Origin: DASSQJ01 sp963772645
Lineage (GTDB): Bacteria > Actinomycetota > Actinomycetes > Actinomycetales > Dermatophilaceae
Length of the DNA stretch: 64,000 nucleotides
NCBI GenBank assembly: GCA_963772645.1
Contig: CAVYYD010000007.1
Span: 475,920-539,919 of the forward strand
Direction: 5' to 3'
Position numbers and translations under genes: made by a program. Of this stretch, positions 39,934 through 49,263 are shown in pieces. Position 1 is the stretch's first letter, and each line of letters begins with the position of its first letter. The notes under the pieces were generated by a model. That model was not told the origin of the DNA. It ran no database searches and worked only from the letters and a program-made list of their open reading frames with translations.

Positions 39934-42180
39934 ATGTCCGCGCCCGCGCCCGCGCACGCGGCGGCCGCGGCCCGTCCGGGCCGGCACGCCGCACCGCGCC
40001 GGAGCGCCCTGGCCCGCTGGGGTGGCGTCGTCGGCCGGCACCCCCGGGCGGTCCTCGTCCTCTGGGTGGTCTTCATCGTCGCCGGCATCGGCACCGCCCT
40101 CGGCGCGTTCGGCACGCCCAGCCTCTTCGACCGGGTCGGCAGCGGCGAGATCGTCGTCGACGGAGAGAACCGTCAGGGCCGCGAGGTCCTCGCGCAGGCC
40201 GGTGGCAGCGGCTTCAGCACCTACACCCTCCTCGTCGACGGGGTGGACCTCGGCGACCCGGGGGTCGCTGCGGCTGCGGTCGCGGCGGCCCGGGACCTCA
40301 CCGCGACCGAGCACGTCGACTCCGCCGTCAACCCCTTCGTCGTCCCGGGTGGTCCGACGAGCCCGGCGGCGCTGCGGTTCGTCCGTGGCGGGGACCCCGC
40401 GTCCGGCTCGTTCGCCACCGTCGTCACCTTCGACGCGGGCGCCACCGGCGAGCAGGAGGCCGCCGCGACCGCACGGGTCGACGCGGTCCTCGACCGGCTC
40501 GTCACCGCGAGCGGGGCCGGCTCCTCGGAGCGAGGCGGGCTGCGCACCCTGGTCGACCGGATCATCCAGCAGGTCAAGACCGACGGCCAGCGTGGCGAGG
40601 GCATCGCGTTGCCGGTGAGCTTCGTCCTCATGGTGCTCGTCTTCGGCGGCTTCCTCGCGGCCGGCTTCCCCGTCCTCGGCGCCGTCGCCTCGATCGCCGG
40701 GGCCCTCGCCTCGCTCCTCGGCTTCTCCTACCTGCTCGACCTCGACGCCTCGACCGTCAACGTCGTCACGGTCCTCGGTCTCGGCCTGTGCATCGACTAC
40801 GGGCTGCTCGTCGTCAGCCGCTTCCGCGAGGAGATGCGCGACCGGCTCCGCGGCGCGCCGGCCGCGGACGCCACCCGCGAGCAGGTGCTGGCGGCGACCG
40901 TGCGCACGCTCGACCGGGCCGGTCGCACCGTCGTCTTCTCCGCCTTCACGGTCGCGGTCTCGCTCGCCGGGATGCTGTTCCTGCGGATCGACTTCATCCG
41001 TGCCGTCGCCCTCGCCGGCATCTCGGTCGTTCTCGTCGCCCTCGCCGTCGCGCTCTCCCTCATCCCGGCGCTGTGCACGATGGGTGCGCGGCGGCTCCTG
41101 CGCCGCGGCACCGAGGTCTCCGGCGACGAGGGCGTGTTCTCGCGGCTGGCCAGGGCGGTGCACCGGATGCCCTGGGCGGTCATCGGGGTGGTCTCCGGGC
41201 TGCTCGTCCTGCTCGCCGTCCCGGCGACGTCGATGCAGCTCACCTCCTCCGGTGCCGAGCTGCTGCCGAAGGGCACCCCGGAGCGGACGTTCGTCGAGGA
41301 CTTCCGCGCCGGCTACCCGCTGCTCGCGGGGGCCGAGGTCCTCGTCGTCGCCCGGGCCCCGGCCGCCGAGGTCGGGGCGTGGGCCGCGAGCGCCGCCGAC
41401 CGGCCGGGCGTCGAGTCGGTCGACCCGGTCCGCGAGCTCGACGGCGGCGTCGTCACGGTCGGCTTCCAGACCGGCGACAGCGGCAGCGGGGAGGGCTCGC
41501 GCGCCCTCGTCGAGTCGCTGCGTAGCGACCGGCCGCCGTTCCCGTCCTGGGTGGTCGGGCAGGCCTCGGGGATCATCGACTTCCGCGCCGCCATCGCCGA
41601 GGGCGTCTGGTGGGCGGTGGGCGCCGTGGTCCTGGCGACCCTGGTCCTGCTCTTCCTCATGACCGGATCGGTCGTCATCCCGGTCAAGGCCCTCGTCATG
41701 AACGTCCTCTCGCTCGGCGCGGCCCTCGGGGTCACCGTGTGGATCTTCGAGGAGGGCCACCTCGAGGGGCTGCTCCGCTTCTCCTCCGCGGGCGGGGTGG
41801 AGAACGCCATCCCGATCCTCGTCGTCGCCTTCGGCTTCGGCCTCTCGATGGACTACGAGGTCTTCCTGCTCTCGCGGGTCGTCGAGCTGCACGAGCAGGG
41901 TCGGGACACCGAGACCGCGGTGACGCTCGGCCTCCAGCGCTCGGGCCGGATCATCACCTCGGCGGCGCTGCTCATGGTCGTCGTCTTCGCCGGGTTCGCG
42001 GCCGGCGACCTGCTGATCATGAAGCAGATGGGCGTCGCCCTCGTCCTGGCCATCCTCATCGACGCGACCCTCGTGCGGATGCTCCTCGTCCCGGCCACGA
42101 TGTCGGTGCTCGGGGCGGTGAACTGGTGGGCCCCGGCCCGCCTCCGCCGGCTGCACGCCCGGTGGGGGATCACCGAGTGA
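39934..42180 (+). CDS. MMPL/RND-superfamily membrane transporter
   Basis: 748 residues with two repeats of the RND topology. First half: TM1 VLVLWVVFIVAGIGTALGAF, a periplasmic loop, then a bundle including LGLGLCIDYGLLVVSRFREEM. Second half: TM7 WAVIGVVSGLLVLLAVPA and the bundle with VAFGFGLSMDYEVFLLSRVVELHEQG. The GxxxDY motifs carry the proton-relay Asp-Tyr of MMPL proteins. Members export lipids or drugs; substrate unknown. The downstream GNAT gene overlaps its stop, implying co-expression. Confidence 0.92.
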   Translation: MSAPAPAHAAAAARPGRHAAPRRSALARWGGVVGRHPRAVLVLWVVFIVAGIGTALGAFGTPSLFDRVGSGEIVVDGENRQGREVLAQAGGSGFSTYTLLVDGVDLGDPGVAAAAVAAARDLTATEHVDSAVNPFVVPGGPTSPAALRFVRGGDPASGSFATVVTFDAGATGEQEAAATARVDAVLDRLVTASGAGSSERGGLRTLVDRIIQQVKTDGQRGEGIALPVSFVLMVLVFGGFLAAGFPVLGAVASIAGALASLLGFSYLLDLDASTVNVVTVLGLGLCIDYGLLVVSRFREEMRDRLRGAPAADATREQVLAATVRTLDRAGRTVVFSAFTVAVSLAGMLFLRIDFIRAVALAGISVVLVALAVALSLIPALCTMGARRLLRRGTEVSGDEGVFSRLARAVHRMPWAVIGVVSGLLVLLAVPATSMQLTSSGAELLPKGTPERTFVEDFRAGYPLLAGAEVLVVARAPAAEVGAWAASAADRPGVESVDPVRELDGGVVTVGFQTGDSGSGEGSRALVESLRSDRPPFPSWVVGQASGIIDFRAAIAEGVWWAVGAVVLATLVLLFLMTGSVVIPVKALVMNVLSLGAALGVTVWIFEEGHLEGLLRFSSAGGVENAIPILVVAFGFGLSMDYEVFLLSRVVELHEQGRDTETAVTLGLQRSGRIITSAALLMVVVFAGFAAGDLLIMKQMGVALVLAILIDATLVRMLLVPATMSVLGAVNWWAPARLRRLHARWGITE

Positions 42181-42971
42181 GCGGGGTCCGCCGCGTCGAG
42201 GCGTTCGACGACCTCCTCGCCCTCGCCGGGCACCACCCGGTCGTCGTGCTCGACGTCGGGGCCGGCTTCGCACCCCCCGCGTGGGCCGCGCAGGGCCCGG
42301 ACGGCACGGCGGTCGCCTTCCCCCGGCGCTCCGACCACGGGGTGCCCGGGGTGGCGGCGCTGGGCGACGCGACCGGGCTGGACACCCTGTTCGCCGACGC
42401 CCGGGTGCGCGCCTGGTTCGCCGCCGGTGGCGCCCGGCACCTCAGCGCCCCCCGCGAGCACCAGCACGTCCTCGCCCGGCACCTCGAGCTCGGCGACCGT
42501 GGCGGCGACTGGGACTGGATGTGGACGACGACGGCGCCCCCACCGGTGCCGGGAGAGGACCGGGTGCGCCCGCTCCTGGACGGCGCCAGGGAGGAGCTGA
42601 CCGGGTTCCTGGCCGAGCACAGCCCGCGCACCCACGGCCAGCCGTACGCGCGCCCCGGCCAGCGGTGGGTCGGGGTGCGCGACGACGCCGGCCGGCTGCT
42701 GGCCTGCGGGGCGGCCGAGCCTTCCGGGGCCGGCACCCCCACGCTCGCCGGGATCGCCGTGCACACCGACCGACGGCACGAGGGCCTGGGCACCGCCGTC
42801 ACCGCGCAGCTGACCCGTTGGGCGGTCACCACCGCCGGAGCCTGCGCCCTCGGCATGTTCGCCGACAACGACGCCGCGCGCCGGGTCTACCGGCGGCTCG
42901 GCTTCCGGACGGGGATGCGGTGGCGCAGCCGGTGGCTGACCGATACCAGCCCGCCGCCGACCGGGGCCTGA
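42177..42971 (+). CDS. GNAT-family N-acetyltransferase
   Basis: 264 residues; the C-terminal third is a GNAT domain with LAGIAVHTDRRHEGLGTAVTAQLTRWAV (acetyl-CoA loop RRHEGLGT) and the motif B strand NDAARRVYRRLGFRTG. The N-terminal part is a less conserved GNAT-like half. GTG start overlaps the transporter stop (GTGA). Substrate unknown. Confidence 0.88.
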   Translation: MSGVRRVEAFDDLLALAGHHPVVVLDVGAGFAPPAWAAQGPDGTAVAFPRRSDHGVPGVAALGDATGLDTLFADARVRAWFAAGGARHLSAPREHQHVLARHLELGDRGGDWDWMWTTTAPPPVPGEDRVRPLLDGAREELTGFLAEHSPRTHGQPYARPGQRWVGVRDDAGRLLACGAAEPSGAGTPTLAGIAVHTDRRHEGLGTAVTAQLTRWAVTTAGACALGMFADNDAARRVYRRLGFRTGMRWRSRWLTDTSPPPTGA

Positions 42972-42984
42972 CGAGCGGCCCGGG

Positions 42985-44811
42985 TCAGCTCCGGCGGGGG
43001 CTGACCTCGGGCGCTCCCTGGGGCGCCGGGGCGCGCTCGGCCGGGACGGCGTCGATACCGGCCTCCGTGCGCTGCTCCGGGGTGATCGGGGCCGGGGCGT
43101 CGGTCAGCGGGTCGTAGCCGCCCCCCGACTTCGGGAACGCGATGGTGTCGCGGATGCTGTCGAAGCCGCCGAGCAGCATGACGATGCGGTCCCAGCCGAA
43201 CGCGATGCCGCCGTGCGGCGGGGCGCCGTACTTGAAGGCGTCGAGGAGGAACCCGAACTTCTCCTGCGCCTGCTCGGGCGAGAGCCCCATCACAGCGAAG
43301 ACCCGCTCCTGGACGTCCCGGCGGTGGATACGGATGGAGCCGCCACCGATCTCGTTGCCGTTGCAGACCATGTCGTAGGCGTACGCGAGCGCGCTGCCCG
43401 GGTCGGTGTCGAAGGTGTCCTCGAACTCCTTCTTGGGCGAGGTGAAGGCGTGGTGGACCGCGGTCCAGGCCCCCGAGCCGACGGCGACGTCCCCGGCGGC
43501 GACGGCCTCGTCGGCCGGCTCGAAGAGCGGGGCGTCGATGACCCAGAGGAAGCTCCACGCGTCCTCGTCGAGCAGCCCGGTCCGGCGGCCGATCTCCAGG
43601 CGCGCCGCGCCGAGCAGCGCCCGCGACGGCTTGGCCGGGCCGGCCGCGAAGAAGACGCAGTCGCCGGGGGCGGCGCCGACGTGCCCGGCGAGGCCGTCGA
43701 GCTCGGCCGAGGAGAGGTTCTTCGCGACGGGGCCCGCCAGGGTGCCGTCCTCCTGGACCAGGACGTAGGCCAGGCCCCGGGCACCGCGCTGGCGGGCCCA
43801 CTCCTGCCACGCGTCGAGCTGCCTGCGCGGCTGGCTCGCCCCGCCGGGCATGACGACCGCCCCGACGTAGTCGGCCTGGAAGACCCGGAACGGGGTGTCG
43901 GCGAAGTACTCGGTGCACTCGACGAGCTCCTGGCCGAAGCGCAGGTCCGGCTTGTCGGTGCCGAAGCGGCGCATGGCCTCCTCGTACGTCATCCGCAGGA
44001 AGGGCGTCTGCAGCTCGACGCCGATCAGCGCCCAGATCTCCCTGACCACGGCCTCGCCGAGCTCGAGGACGTCCTGCTGCTCGACGAACGACATCTCGAT
44101 GTCGAGCTGGGTGAACTCGGGCTGCCGGTCGGCGCGGAAGTCCTCGTCGCGGTAGCAGCGGGCGATCTGGTAGTAGCGCTCCATCCCGGCGACCATGAGC
44201 AGCTGCTTGAACAGCTGCGGGCTCTGCGGGAGGGCGTACCAGCTCCCCGGGGCGAGGCGGGCCGGGACGAGGAAGTCACGGGCGCCCTCGGGCGTGGACC
44301 GGGTGAGGGTGGGGGTCTCGATCTCGACGAAGTCCCGCGCGCCGAGCACCCGCCGGGCGGCGGCGTTGACCTTGCTCCGCAGCCGGATGGCGTGTCCCGC
44401 CGAGTGTGCGCCGGGGCGGCGCAGGTCGAGGTAGCGGTGCTTGAGGCGGGCCTCCTCGCCGACCGTGACGCGCTCGTCGACCTGGAACGGGAGCGGGGCG
44501 CTGGGGTTGAGCACCTCGATCTCGGCGGCGATGACCTCGACCTCGCCGGTGGGCAGGTCGGGGTTGACGTTGCGCTCCTCGCGCCCGGCCACCTCGCCGA
44601 CCACCTTGACCACGTACTCGCTGCGCAGGTCGTGGGCGGAGGCCTCGAGGACCTCGTCGCGGGCGACGACCTGGACCACCCCGCTCGCGTCCCGCAGGTC
44701 GATGAACGCCACCCCGCCGTGGTCGCGCCGCTTGGCCACCCAGCCGGTGAGCGTGACGGTCTGGCCGGTGTGGGCGACACGGAGCGTGCCGGCCTCGTGG
44801 GTGCGGAGCAC
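42985..44811 (-). CDS. aspS: Aspartyl-tRNA synthetase
   Basis: 608 aa, bacterial type. N-terminal anticodon-binding OB fold (LTGWVAKRRDHGGVAFIDLRD), class II motif 2 RCYRDEDFRADRQPEFTQLD, the bacterial GAD insertion (SSAELDGLAGHVGA) and motif 3 GGIAFGWDRIVMLLGG. GTG start at 44811 with GAAGGAAG upstream; TAGGAT at 44897-44902 is the likely -10, giving a ~80-nt leader. Whether it also charges tRNA-Asn cannot be judged here. Confidence 0.97.
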   Translation of the reverse strand: MLRTHEAGTLRVAHTGQTVTLTGWVAKRRDHGGVAFIDLRDASGVVQVVARDEVLEASAHDLRSEYVVKVVGEVAGREERNVNPDLPTGEVEVIAAEIEVLNPSAPLPFQVDERVTVGEEARLKHRYLDLRRPGAHSAGHAIRLRSKVNAAARRVLGARDFVEIETPTLTRSTPEGARDFLVPARLAPGSWYALPQSPQLFKQLLMVAGMERYYQIARCYRDEDFRADRQPEFTQLDIEMSFVEQQDVLELGEAVVREIWALIGVELQTPFLRMTYEEAMRRFGTDKPDLRFGQELVECTEYFADTPFRVFQADYVGAVVMPGGASQPRRQLDAWQEWARQRGARGLAYVLVQEDGTLAGPVAKNLSSAELDGLAGHVGAAPGDCVFFAAGPAKPSRALLGAARLEIGRRTGLLDEDAWSFLWVIDAPLFEPADEAVAAGDVAVGSGAWTAVHHAFTSPKKEFEDTFDTDPGSALAYAYDMVCNGNEIGGGSIRIHRRDVQERVFAVMGLSPEQAQEKFGFLLDAFKYGAPPHGGIAFGWDRIVMLLGGFDSIRDTIAFPKSGGGYDPLTDAPAPITPEQRTEAGIDAVPAERAPAPQGAPEVSPRRS

Positions 44812-44979
44812 GGGTGGTCTTCCTTCGGGGTCGGGGGTGGGGTGGCCACGCCCCGGCCGGTGTCTCACCGGGCCGCCGGGGCGCGGACGGTGTCCCATCC
44901 TACGGACCGTCGGGACCCCTCCCCCACCCGGTTTGCCCCCGTACGGCGGGTTCGGTGGGTGCGGAGGGCCGCGCGCCCC

Positions 44980-44985
44980 TAGCAT
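44980..44985 (+). promoter_or_regulatory. -10 box for leaderless transcript of the 44993 gene
   Basis: TAGCAT, 7 nt before the ATG at 44993; no Shine-Dalgarno between. Confidence 0.45.
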
Positions 44986-44992
44986 CGTCGGC

Positions 44993-45964
44993 ATGACGGC
45001 TGTCGTGCCCCCTGTCGTCACCGACCCGGCCGCCCTGTTCCCCGACCTCGCCCGGCTGCGCGACGCCGCCGCCGGCGGGGCGCTCGACACCGTCCTCGAC
45101 GCCCTCGCCGCCCGGCGCGACCGCGACCCCGACGAGCACGCCGAGCTGAGCGCGGTCCTGGTCCGCACCGACGGCCTGGACGCCCCGCTCGAGCAGTACG
45201 TCGCCGACCACCCCGGCGACCGGGAGGCCCGGACCCTGTGGGCGCACCGCACCATCGCCTCCTCGGGGCACGCGGCCGCGCCCGGCGACGTCGACCTGGC
45301 CCGGGTGGCGGACGCCGAGCGGTGGCTGCTGCGGCTGTGCGCCGAGGACCCGACCGACCCGCACCCGTGGACGCTCCGGCTCGCCACCGCCCGGCTGCTC
45401 GGCCTCGGCGCGGTCGAGACGCGTCGACGGTACGCGCGACTGGCGGAGGTACGCCCCCAGCACGTCGCCGCGCAGCGCTGGATGCTCGAGGGGCTCGGCC
45501 CCCGCCACGGCGGCAGCTGGGAGGAGTCCCTCGCCTTCGCCCGGCGCGTCGCCTCGGACGCGCCGGACGGCAGCCCGGTCGGCGCCCTGGTGGTCGCCGC
45601 GCATCTGGCCCGGTGGGCCGAGGAGAGCGGCGGCGGCAACCCCTACTACCTCGCCCGCCCCGAGGTCGTCGGCGAGGCCGAGTCGGCCTCGGACCGCTGG
45701 CTGGCGGCCGCCGGCCCGGAGTCGATCGCCACGATCCGCCCGCACACCGAGCTCGCGGTGGCCCTCGGCCTGGCGGGCAGCCGGGCCCGGGCGGCGGCAC
45801 ACTTCCGCGCGCTCGGGCCGGTCGTCGCGCCGCAGCCGTGGCAGCTGGCCACGCAGCACGTCGAGCGGCTGCTGCGGCTGCGCGAGTCGGCACTCGAGCC
45901 GCCGGAGGATGCCGAGCCGGGGCCCGAGCGCGACCAGGAGCCGGAGGATGGTGAGGAGCCGTGA
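44993..45964 (+). CDS. Helical-repeat protein of unknown function, coupled to a degenerate M16 gene
   Basis: 323 residues, alpha-helical, with pairs of helices reminiscent of TPR/HEAT repeats (WLLRLCAEDPTDPHPWTLRLATARLLGLG; ALGLAGSRARAAAHFRALGP) and an acidic C-terminal tail. No signal peptide or catalytic motif is visible. The stop overlaps the GTG of the M16-like gene (GTGA), so the two proteins probably work together. Not recognised beyond the fold guess. Confidence 0.75.
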   Translation: MTAVVPPVVTDPAALFPDLARLRDAAAGGALDTVLDALAARRDRDPDEHAELSAVLVRTDGLDAPLEQYVADHPGDREARTLWAHRTIASSGHAAAPGDVDLARVADAERWLLRLCAEDPTDPHPWTLRLATARLLGLGAVETRRRYARLAEVRPQHVAAQRWMLEGLGPRHGGSWEESLAFARRVASDAPDGSPVGALVVAAHLARWAEESGGGNPYYLARPEVVGEAESASDRWLAAAGPESIATIRPHTELAVALGLAGSRARAAAHFRALGPVVAPQPWQLATQHVERLLRLRESALEPPEDAEPGPERDQEPEDGEEP

Positions 45965-47541
45965 ACCTCGTCGAGACCACCGTCGACGGCGTCTACACCC
46001 TGTTCGTCGAGCGCGAGGGCCCACAGACCCGGGCGGGCCTGGTGTTCCGGGTCGGCCAGGCCGACGAGTCCCTCGCCGTGCGCGGCCTCACCCACCTCGT
46101 CCAGCACCTGGCGCTGCACGAGGTCTCCGGGGGCGGGGTCCACGAGCACGGGTCCACCGGCGTGGTCCACACCGAGTTCCGGGCCACCGGCGGCTCCGAG
46201 GACGTCGCACGCGTGCTCAACGGCGTGTGCGCCGCCCTGCGCGAGCCGCCGACCCACCTGCTGGACTCGCTCCGCGAGGTGCTCGAGGCCGAGGACGTCG
46301 CCACCGACCGGTCGGCCCGACGCAGCGCGGCCGTCCGGCACGGGGCCCAGCTCCACGGGCTCGAGTCCTACCCCGAGCTCGGCCTGCCCGGCCTGAGCGA
46401 GGTCGACGTCACGACGTGGGCCGCGGTGGCCTTCACCCGCGGCAACGCCGTCCTGTGGGTCGTCGGCCCGCGCATCCCCCGCGACCTGGACCTCCAGCTC
46501 CCCGACGGGGCCACCGTCGAGCCACCGACCGCGCCGAGCATCCTCGCCCGCACCCCGGCCTGGTACCCCGACCCGGGGGCCGGCGAGGTCGAGCTCACCG
46601 CGGTGCTCCCGCGCACCCCCGCCGCGGAGCTGGTCGTCCGGCTCCTCGAGCGCGCCGTCCGCCGTGAGCTCACCGAGCGCGACCGCCTCGCCCACGCGGT
46701 CGACGTCTCGTGCCTGGCGCACGACGCGGAGCACCAGGTCCTCACCCTCCTGGCGCGCGGCCGGCCGGAGACGGCTCCCGCCCTCGTCGGTGCGCTCGTC
46801 GACGTCCTCGCCGCGCTCCGGTGGGGCCCGGTACGGCCGCTGGAGGTGTCCGAGGCCGTCGACGAGATCCTCGAGCGGCTCGACGCCCCGGACGCCGTCC
46901 TCGACGTCCTCCCCGCCCTCGCCCGCGCAGCGCTGCTCGGGGAGAACCCGGCCCGCCGCCCCGACCCGGCGTACGCCCTGGGGTCGGTCACCCCGGAGGA
47001 CCTGCGCGAGGTCGCCGAGCAGCTCCACCTCTCGGCGCTGGTCCGCGCGCCCGACCCGGGGCTCGACTGGGCCGGCTTCGACGCCGTGCCGACCGGATCG
47101 ACGTGGTCGGTGGAGGGCGAGGAGCTCCTCGCGGTCGACGGCAGCGACGAGGTGCTCGTCGTCGGGGACTCCGGGGTCACCCGGCACTCCGGGTTCCGCC
47201 GGGCCTCGGTCCGGTTCGACGAGGTCGCGCTGCTCCAGCACTTCGAGGACGGCGGGCGGTGGCTCATCGGCCGTGACGGCGCCGAGGTGCGGGTGGAGCC
47301 GGCGCTCTTCGCGATGGGCACGGACCTCCTCGCCACGATCGACGACGCCGTCGACGCGGCGCACGTGGTCCGGCTCCCCGCCCGGGCCACCGGTCGCGTG
47401 CCGGGCGTCAGCCGGACCGCCCTCGTCGAGCTCAAGGAGTCGGTCGTCCTCGCGACGATGCCCACGGCGGCCTCGTCCGGCCCGGACGAGGCCACGCCGG
47501 CGCGCCGCGGGCTCGCCGGGCTGTTCCGCCGCCGCGACTGA
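45961..47541 (+). CDS. M16 peptidase-like protein with degenerate zinc motif
   Basis: 526 residues. The N-terminal ~200 residues follow the M16 (pitrilysin) pattern: strand YTLFVEREGPQTRAGLVFRVGQADE, then GLTHLVQHLALHEV where active enzymes have HxxEH; here it reads HLVQH, so the catalytic Glu is Gln. A second M16-like half follows, then a C-terminal beta-rich domain with SDEVLVVGDSGVTRHSGF around residues 390-450. It is probably a non-catalytic scaffold or chaperone. Coupled to the upstream helical-repeat gene; followed by a strong hairpin. Confidence 0.78.
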   Translation: MNLVETTVDGVYTLFVEREGPQTRAGLVFRVGQADESLAVRGLTHLVQHLALHEVSGGGVHEHGSTGVVHTEFRATGGSEDVARVLNGVCAALREPPTHLLDSLREVLEAEDVATDRSARRSAAVRHGAQLHGLESYPELGLPGLSEVDVTTWAAVAFTRGNAVLWVVGPRIPRDLDLQLPDGATVEPPTAPSILARTPAWYPDPGAGEVELTAVLPRTPAAELVVRLLERAVRRELTERDRLAHAVDVSCLAHDAEHQVLTLLARGRPETAPALVGALVDVLAALRWGPVRPLEVSEAVDEILERLDAPDAVLDVLPALARAALLGENPARRPDPAYALGSVTPEDLREVAEQLHLSALVRAPDPGLDWAGFDAVPTGSTWSVEGEELLAVDGSDEVLVVGDSGVTRHSGFRRASVRFDEVALLQHFEDGGRWLIGRDGAEVRVEPALFAMGTDLLATIDDAVDAAHVVRLPARATGRVPGVSRTALVELKESVVLATMPTAASSGPDEATPARRGLAGLFRRRD

Positions 47542-47543
47542 GG

Positions 47544-47582
47544 CCACCGGGGCGCGCCGGCCACGCCGGCGCGCCCCGGTGG
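47544..47582 (+). terminator. Long perfect hairpin terminator
   Basis: A 17-bp perfect G+C stem with a 5-nt loop (CCACG) begins 3 nt after the M16-like stop. There is no T tract, which is common for actinobacterial terminators. It separates this two-gene unit from the lipoprotein gene. Confidence 0.65.
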
Positions 47583-47658
47583 CAGAATCGCCGGTCAGGA
47601 CCGCACGAGGGGGCCGCCGGCCGGGGCGGTGCCCAGCACGTCCCGACCCGGAGGCACC

Positions 47659-49263
47659 GTGAGCAGCACCGTCCCGCGACGCACCGCGCTCCGCGGTGCC
47701 GCGGCCGCGGTCCTCACCGGAGCCGCCGGCACCGAGGTCGGGGGCTGCTCGTTCACGCCGACCCCACGGGCCTCCAGCACCGCGACCGCGACGCCGACGC
47801 CCCCGGAACCGCACGAGGTCGTGGTCCGCGACGACGCGACGGCGGCCCTGCTCGACCCCGCCGACGACCCGAGCATCGGCGCCACCGCCGGCCTGCTGAC
47901 CCGGGCCACCGCCGCCGTCGTCGTCGCAGCCGACGCCGTGGCGGCCGGCACGCCGGTGGCCACGGCGCTGGGGGTCCCCCTCCTGGTCTGGGGCCCCGCC
48001 ACCCCCGCCGAGCTCGACCGCCTCGGGACCCGAACCGTCGTGCGCGTCCCCGCCCCACCCCACGCCACCCCCACCGCGACGGGCTCACCGGCCGCGACCG
48101 GCTCTCCCACCACGACCGGCTCCGCCACGGCGACGAGCTCGCCGGTGCCCGACCACCTGCCCGGACGCGAGATCGTCGACGCCGTGGGCGGGACGCCGCC
48201 GCTGGTCCCGGGGCTGCCGCTGACCCCGCCCACCGGGCGGGTCATGGCGCTGGTGCGCGCCGGCGAGGACGTCCCGCCTGAGGTCGAGGGCACGCTGCAC
48301 GCGGCCGGCGCGACCCGGCTCGAGTGCGACGCCGACGACGTCCGGCTCGCCGTCACCGCCCGGGCGAAGCTGCGCGCCGCCCCGGACGCGACGGTCCTCG
48401 GGGTCACCGCGGGCCTCGGCCCGCGGGTGCACTTCGCGCAGCGGGTCCGCACGGTTCGCGTCGCGGCCGAGTTGCCCGGCGGAGGTTTCCTGCCCTTCCC
48501 CGAGCGCAGGATGGTCGCCCTCTACGGCCACCCACAGACGTCGGCGCTCGGGATGCTCGGGGAGCAGAGCGCCCGCGACTCGGTCGCCCGGGTGCGCTCC
48601 CTGGTCGCCGACTACGCCTCGGCGAGCACCGACCGCTTCGTCCCCGCGTTCGAGATCATCGCCACCATCGCCTCCGGCTCGGCGGGCGCCGACGGCAGGT
48701 ACTCGACCCGCACCTCGATCGGCGTCCTCGAGCCGTGGGTCGACACGGCGCAGGACGCCGGCGTCTACGTCGTCCTCGACCTCCAGCCCGGCCGCACGGA
48801 CTTCCTCACCCAGGCCAGGTCCTACGAGCGGCTGCTCACCCGGCCGCACGTGGGACTCGCGCTCGACCCGGAGTGGCGGCTCGGGCCCGGCCAGGTCCAC
48901 CTGCGGCAGATCGGCTCGGTCGGCATCGACGAGGTCAACGAGGTCGGGGCCTGGCTCGCGGCGCTCGTCCGCGACCACGACCTGCCCCCGAAGGTGCTCA
49001 CGCTCCACGAGTTCAGCCTCGGGATGATCCGCGACCGGGAGCGCCTGGACACCTCGCTCGACGAGGTCCAGTGGCTGCTGCACGCGGACGGACAGGGCTC
49101 ACAGCCGGCCAAGCAGGCCACCTGGGCCGCGCTGCGCCGCACCCTGCCGGCCGGAGTCTGGCTCGGCTGGAAGAACTTCGAGGACGAGGACCATCCGATG
49201 CTCACCCCCGCGCAGACCCTCGCGCAGGTGCACCCGACGCCGTCGTTCGTCAGCTACCAGTGA
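47659..49263 (+). CDS. Secreted lipoprotein with cell-wall-binding-like domain and barrel-like C-terminal domain
   Basis: 534 residues from GTG 47659 with GGAGG upstream. The signal region has a Tat-like RRTALRG, a hydrophobic stretch and a lipobox ending VGGC. Residues ~45-160 resemble cell-wall-binding repeat 2 units (TAAVVVAADAVAAGTPVATALGVPLLVWG). A Thr/Ser/Pro linker follows. The C-terminal ~300 residues (MVALYGHPQTSALGML; VYVVLDLQPGRTDFLTQ; VGLALDPEWRLGPGQVH) look like a TIM-barrel hydrolase-type domain of unknown activity. An envelope role is inferred. Confidence 0.75.
   Translation: MSSTVPRRTALRGAAAAVLTGAAGTEVGGCSFTPTPRASSTATATPTPPEPHEVVVRDDATAALLDPADDPSIGATAGLLTRATAAVVVAADAVAAGTPVATALGVPLLVWGPATPAELDRLGTRTVVRVPAPPHATPTATGSPAATGSPTTTGSATATSSPVPDHLPGREIVDAVGGTPPLVPGLPLTPPTGRVMALVRAGEDVPPEVEGTLHAAGATRLECDADDVRLAVTARAKLRAAPDATVLGVTAGLGPRVHFAQRVRTVRVAAELPGGGFLPFPERRMVALYGHPQTSALGMLGEQSARDSVARVRSLVADYASASTDRFVPAFEIIATIASGSAGADGRYSTRTSIGVLEPWVDTAQDAGVYVVLDLQPGRTDFLTQARSYERLLTRPHVGLALDPEWRLGPGQVHLRQIGSVGIDEVNEVGAWLAALVRDHDLPPKVLTLHEFSLGMIRDRERLDTSLDEVQWLLHADGQGSQPAKQATWAALRRTLPAGVWLGWKNFEDEDHPMLTPAQTLAQVHPTPSFVSYQ

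Noticed and set aside
37984..42273. 1429-codon minus-strand frame spanning DUF948, rarA and MMPL
   Set aside because: Only its last 121 codons (DUF948) are real; the rest is antisense or out of frame to rarA and the transporter.
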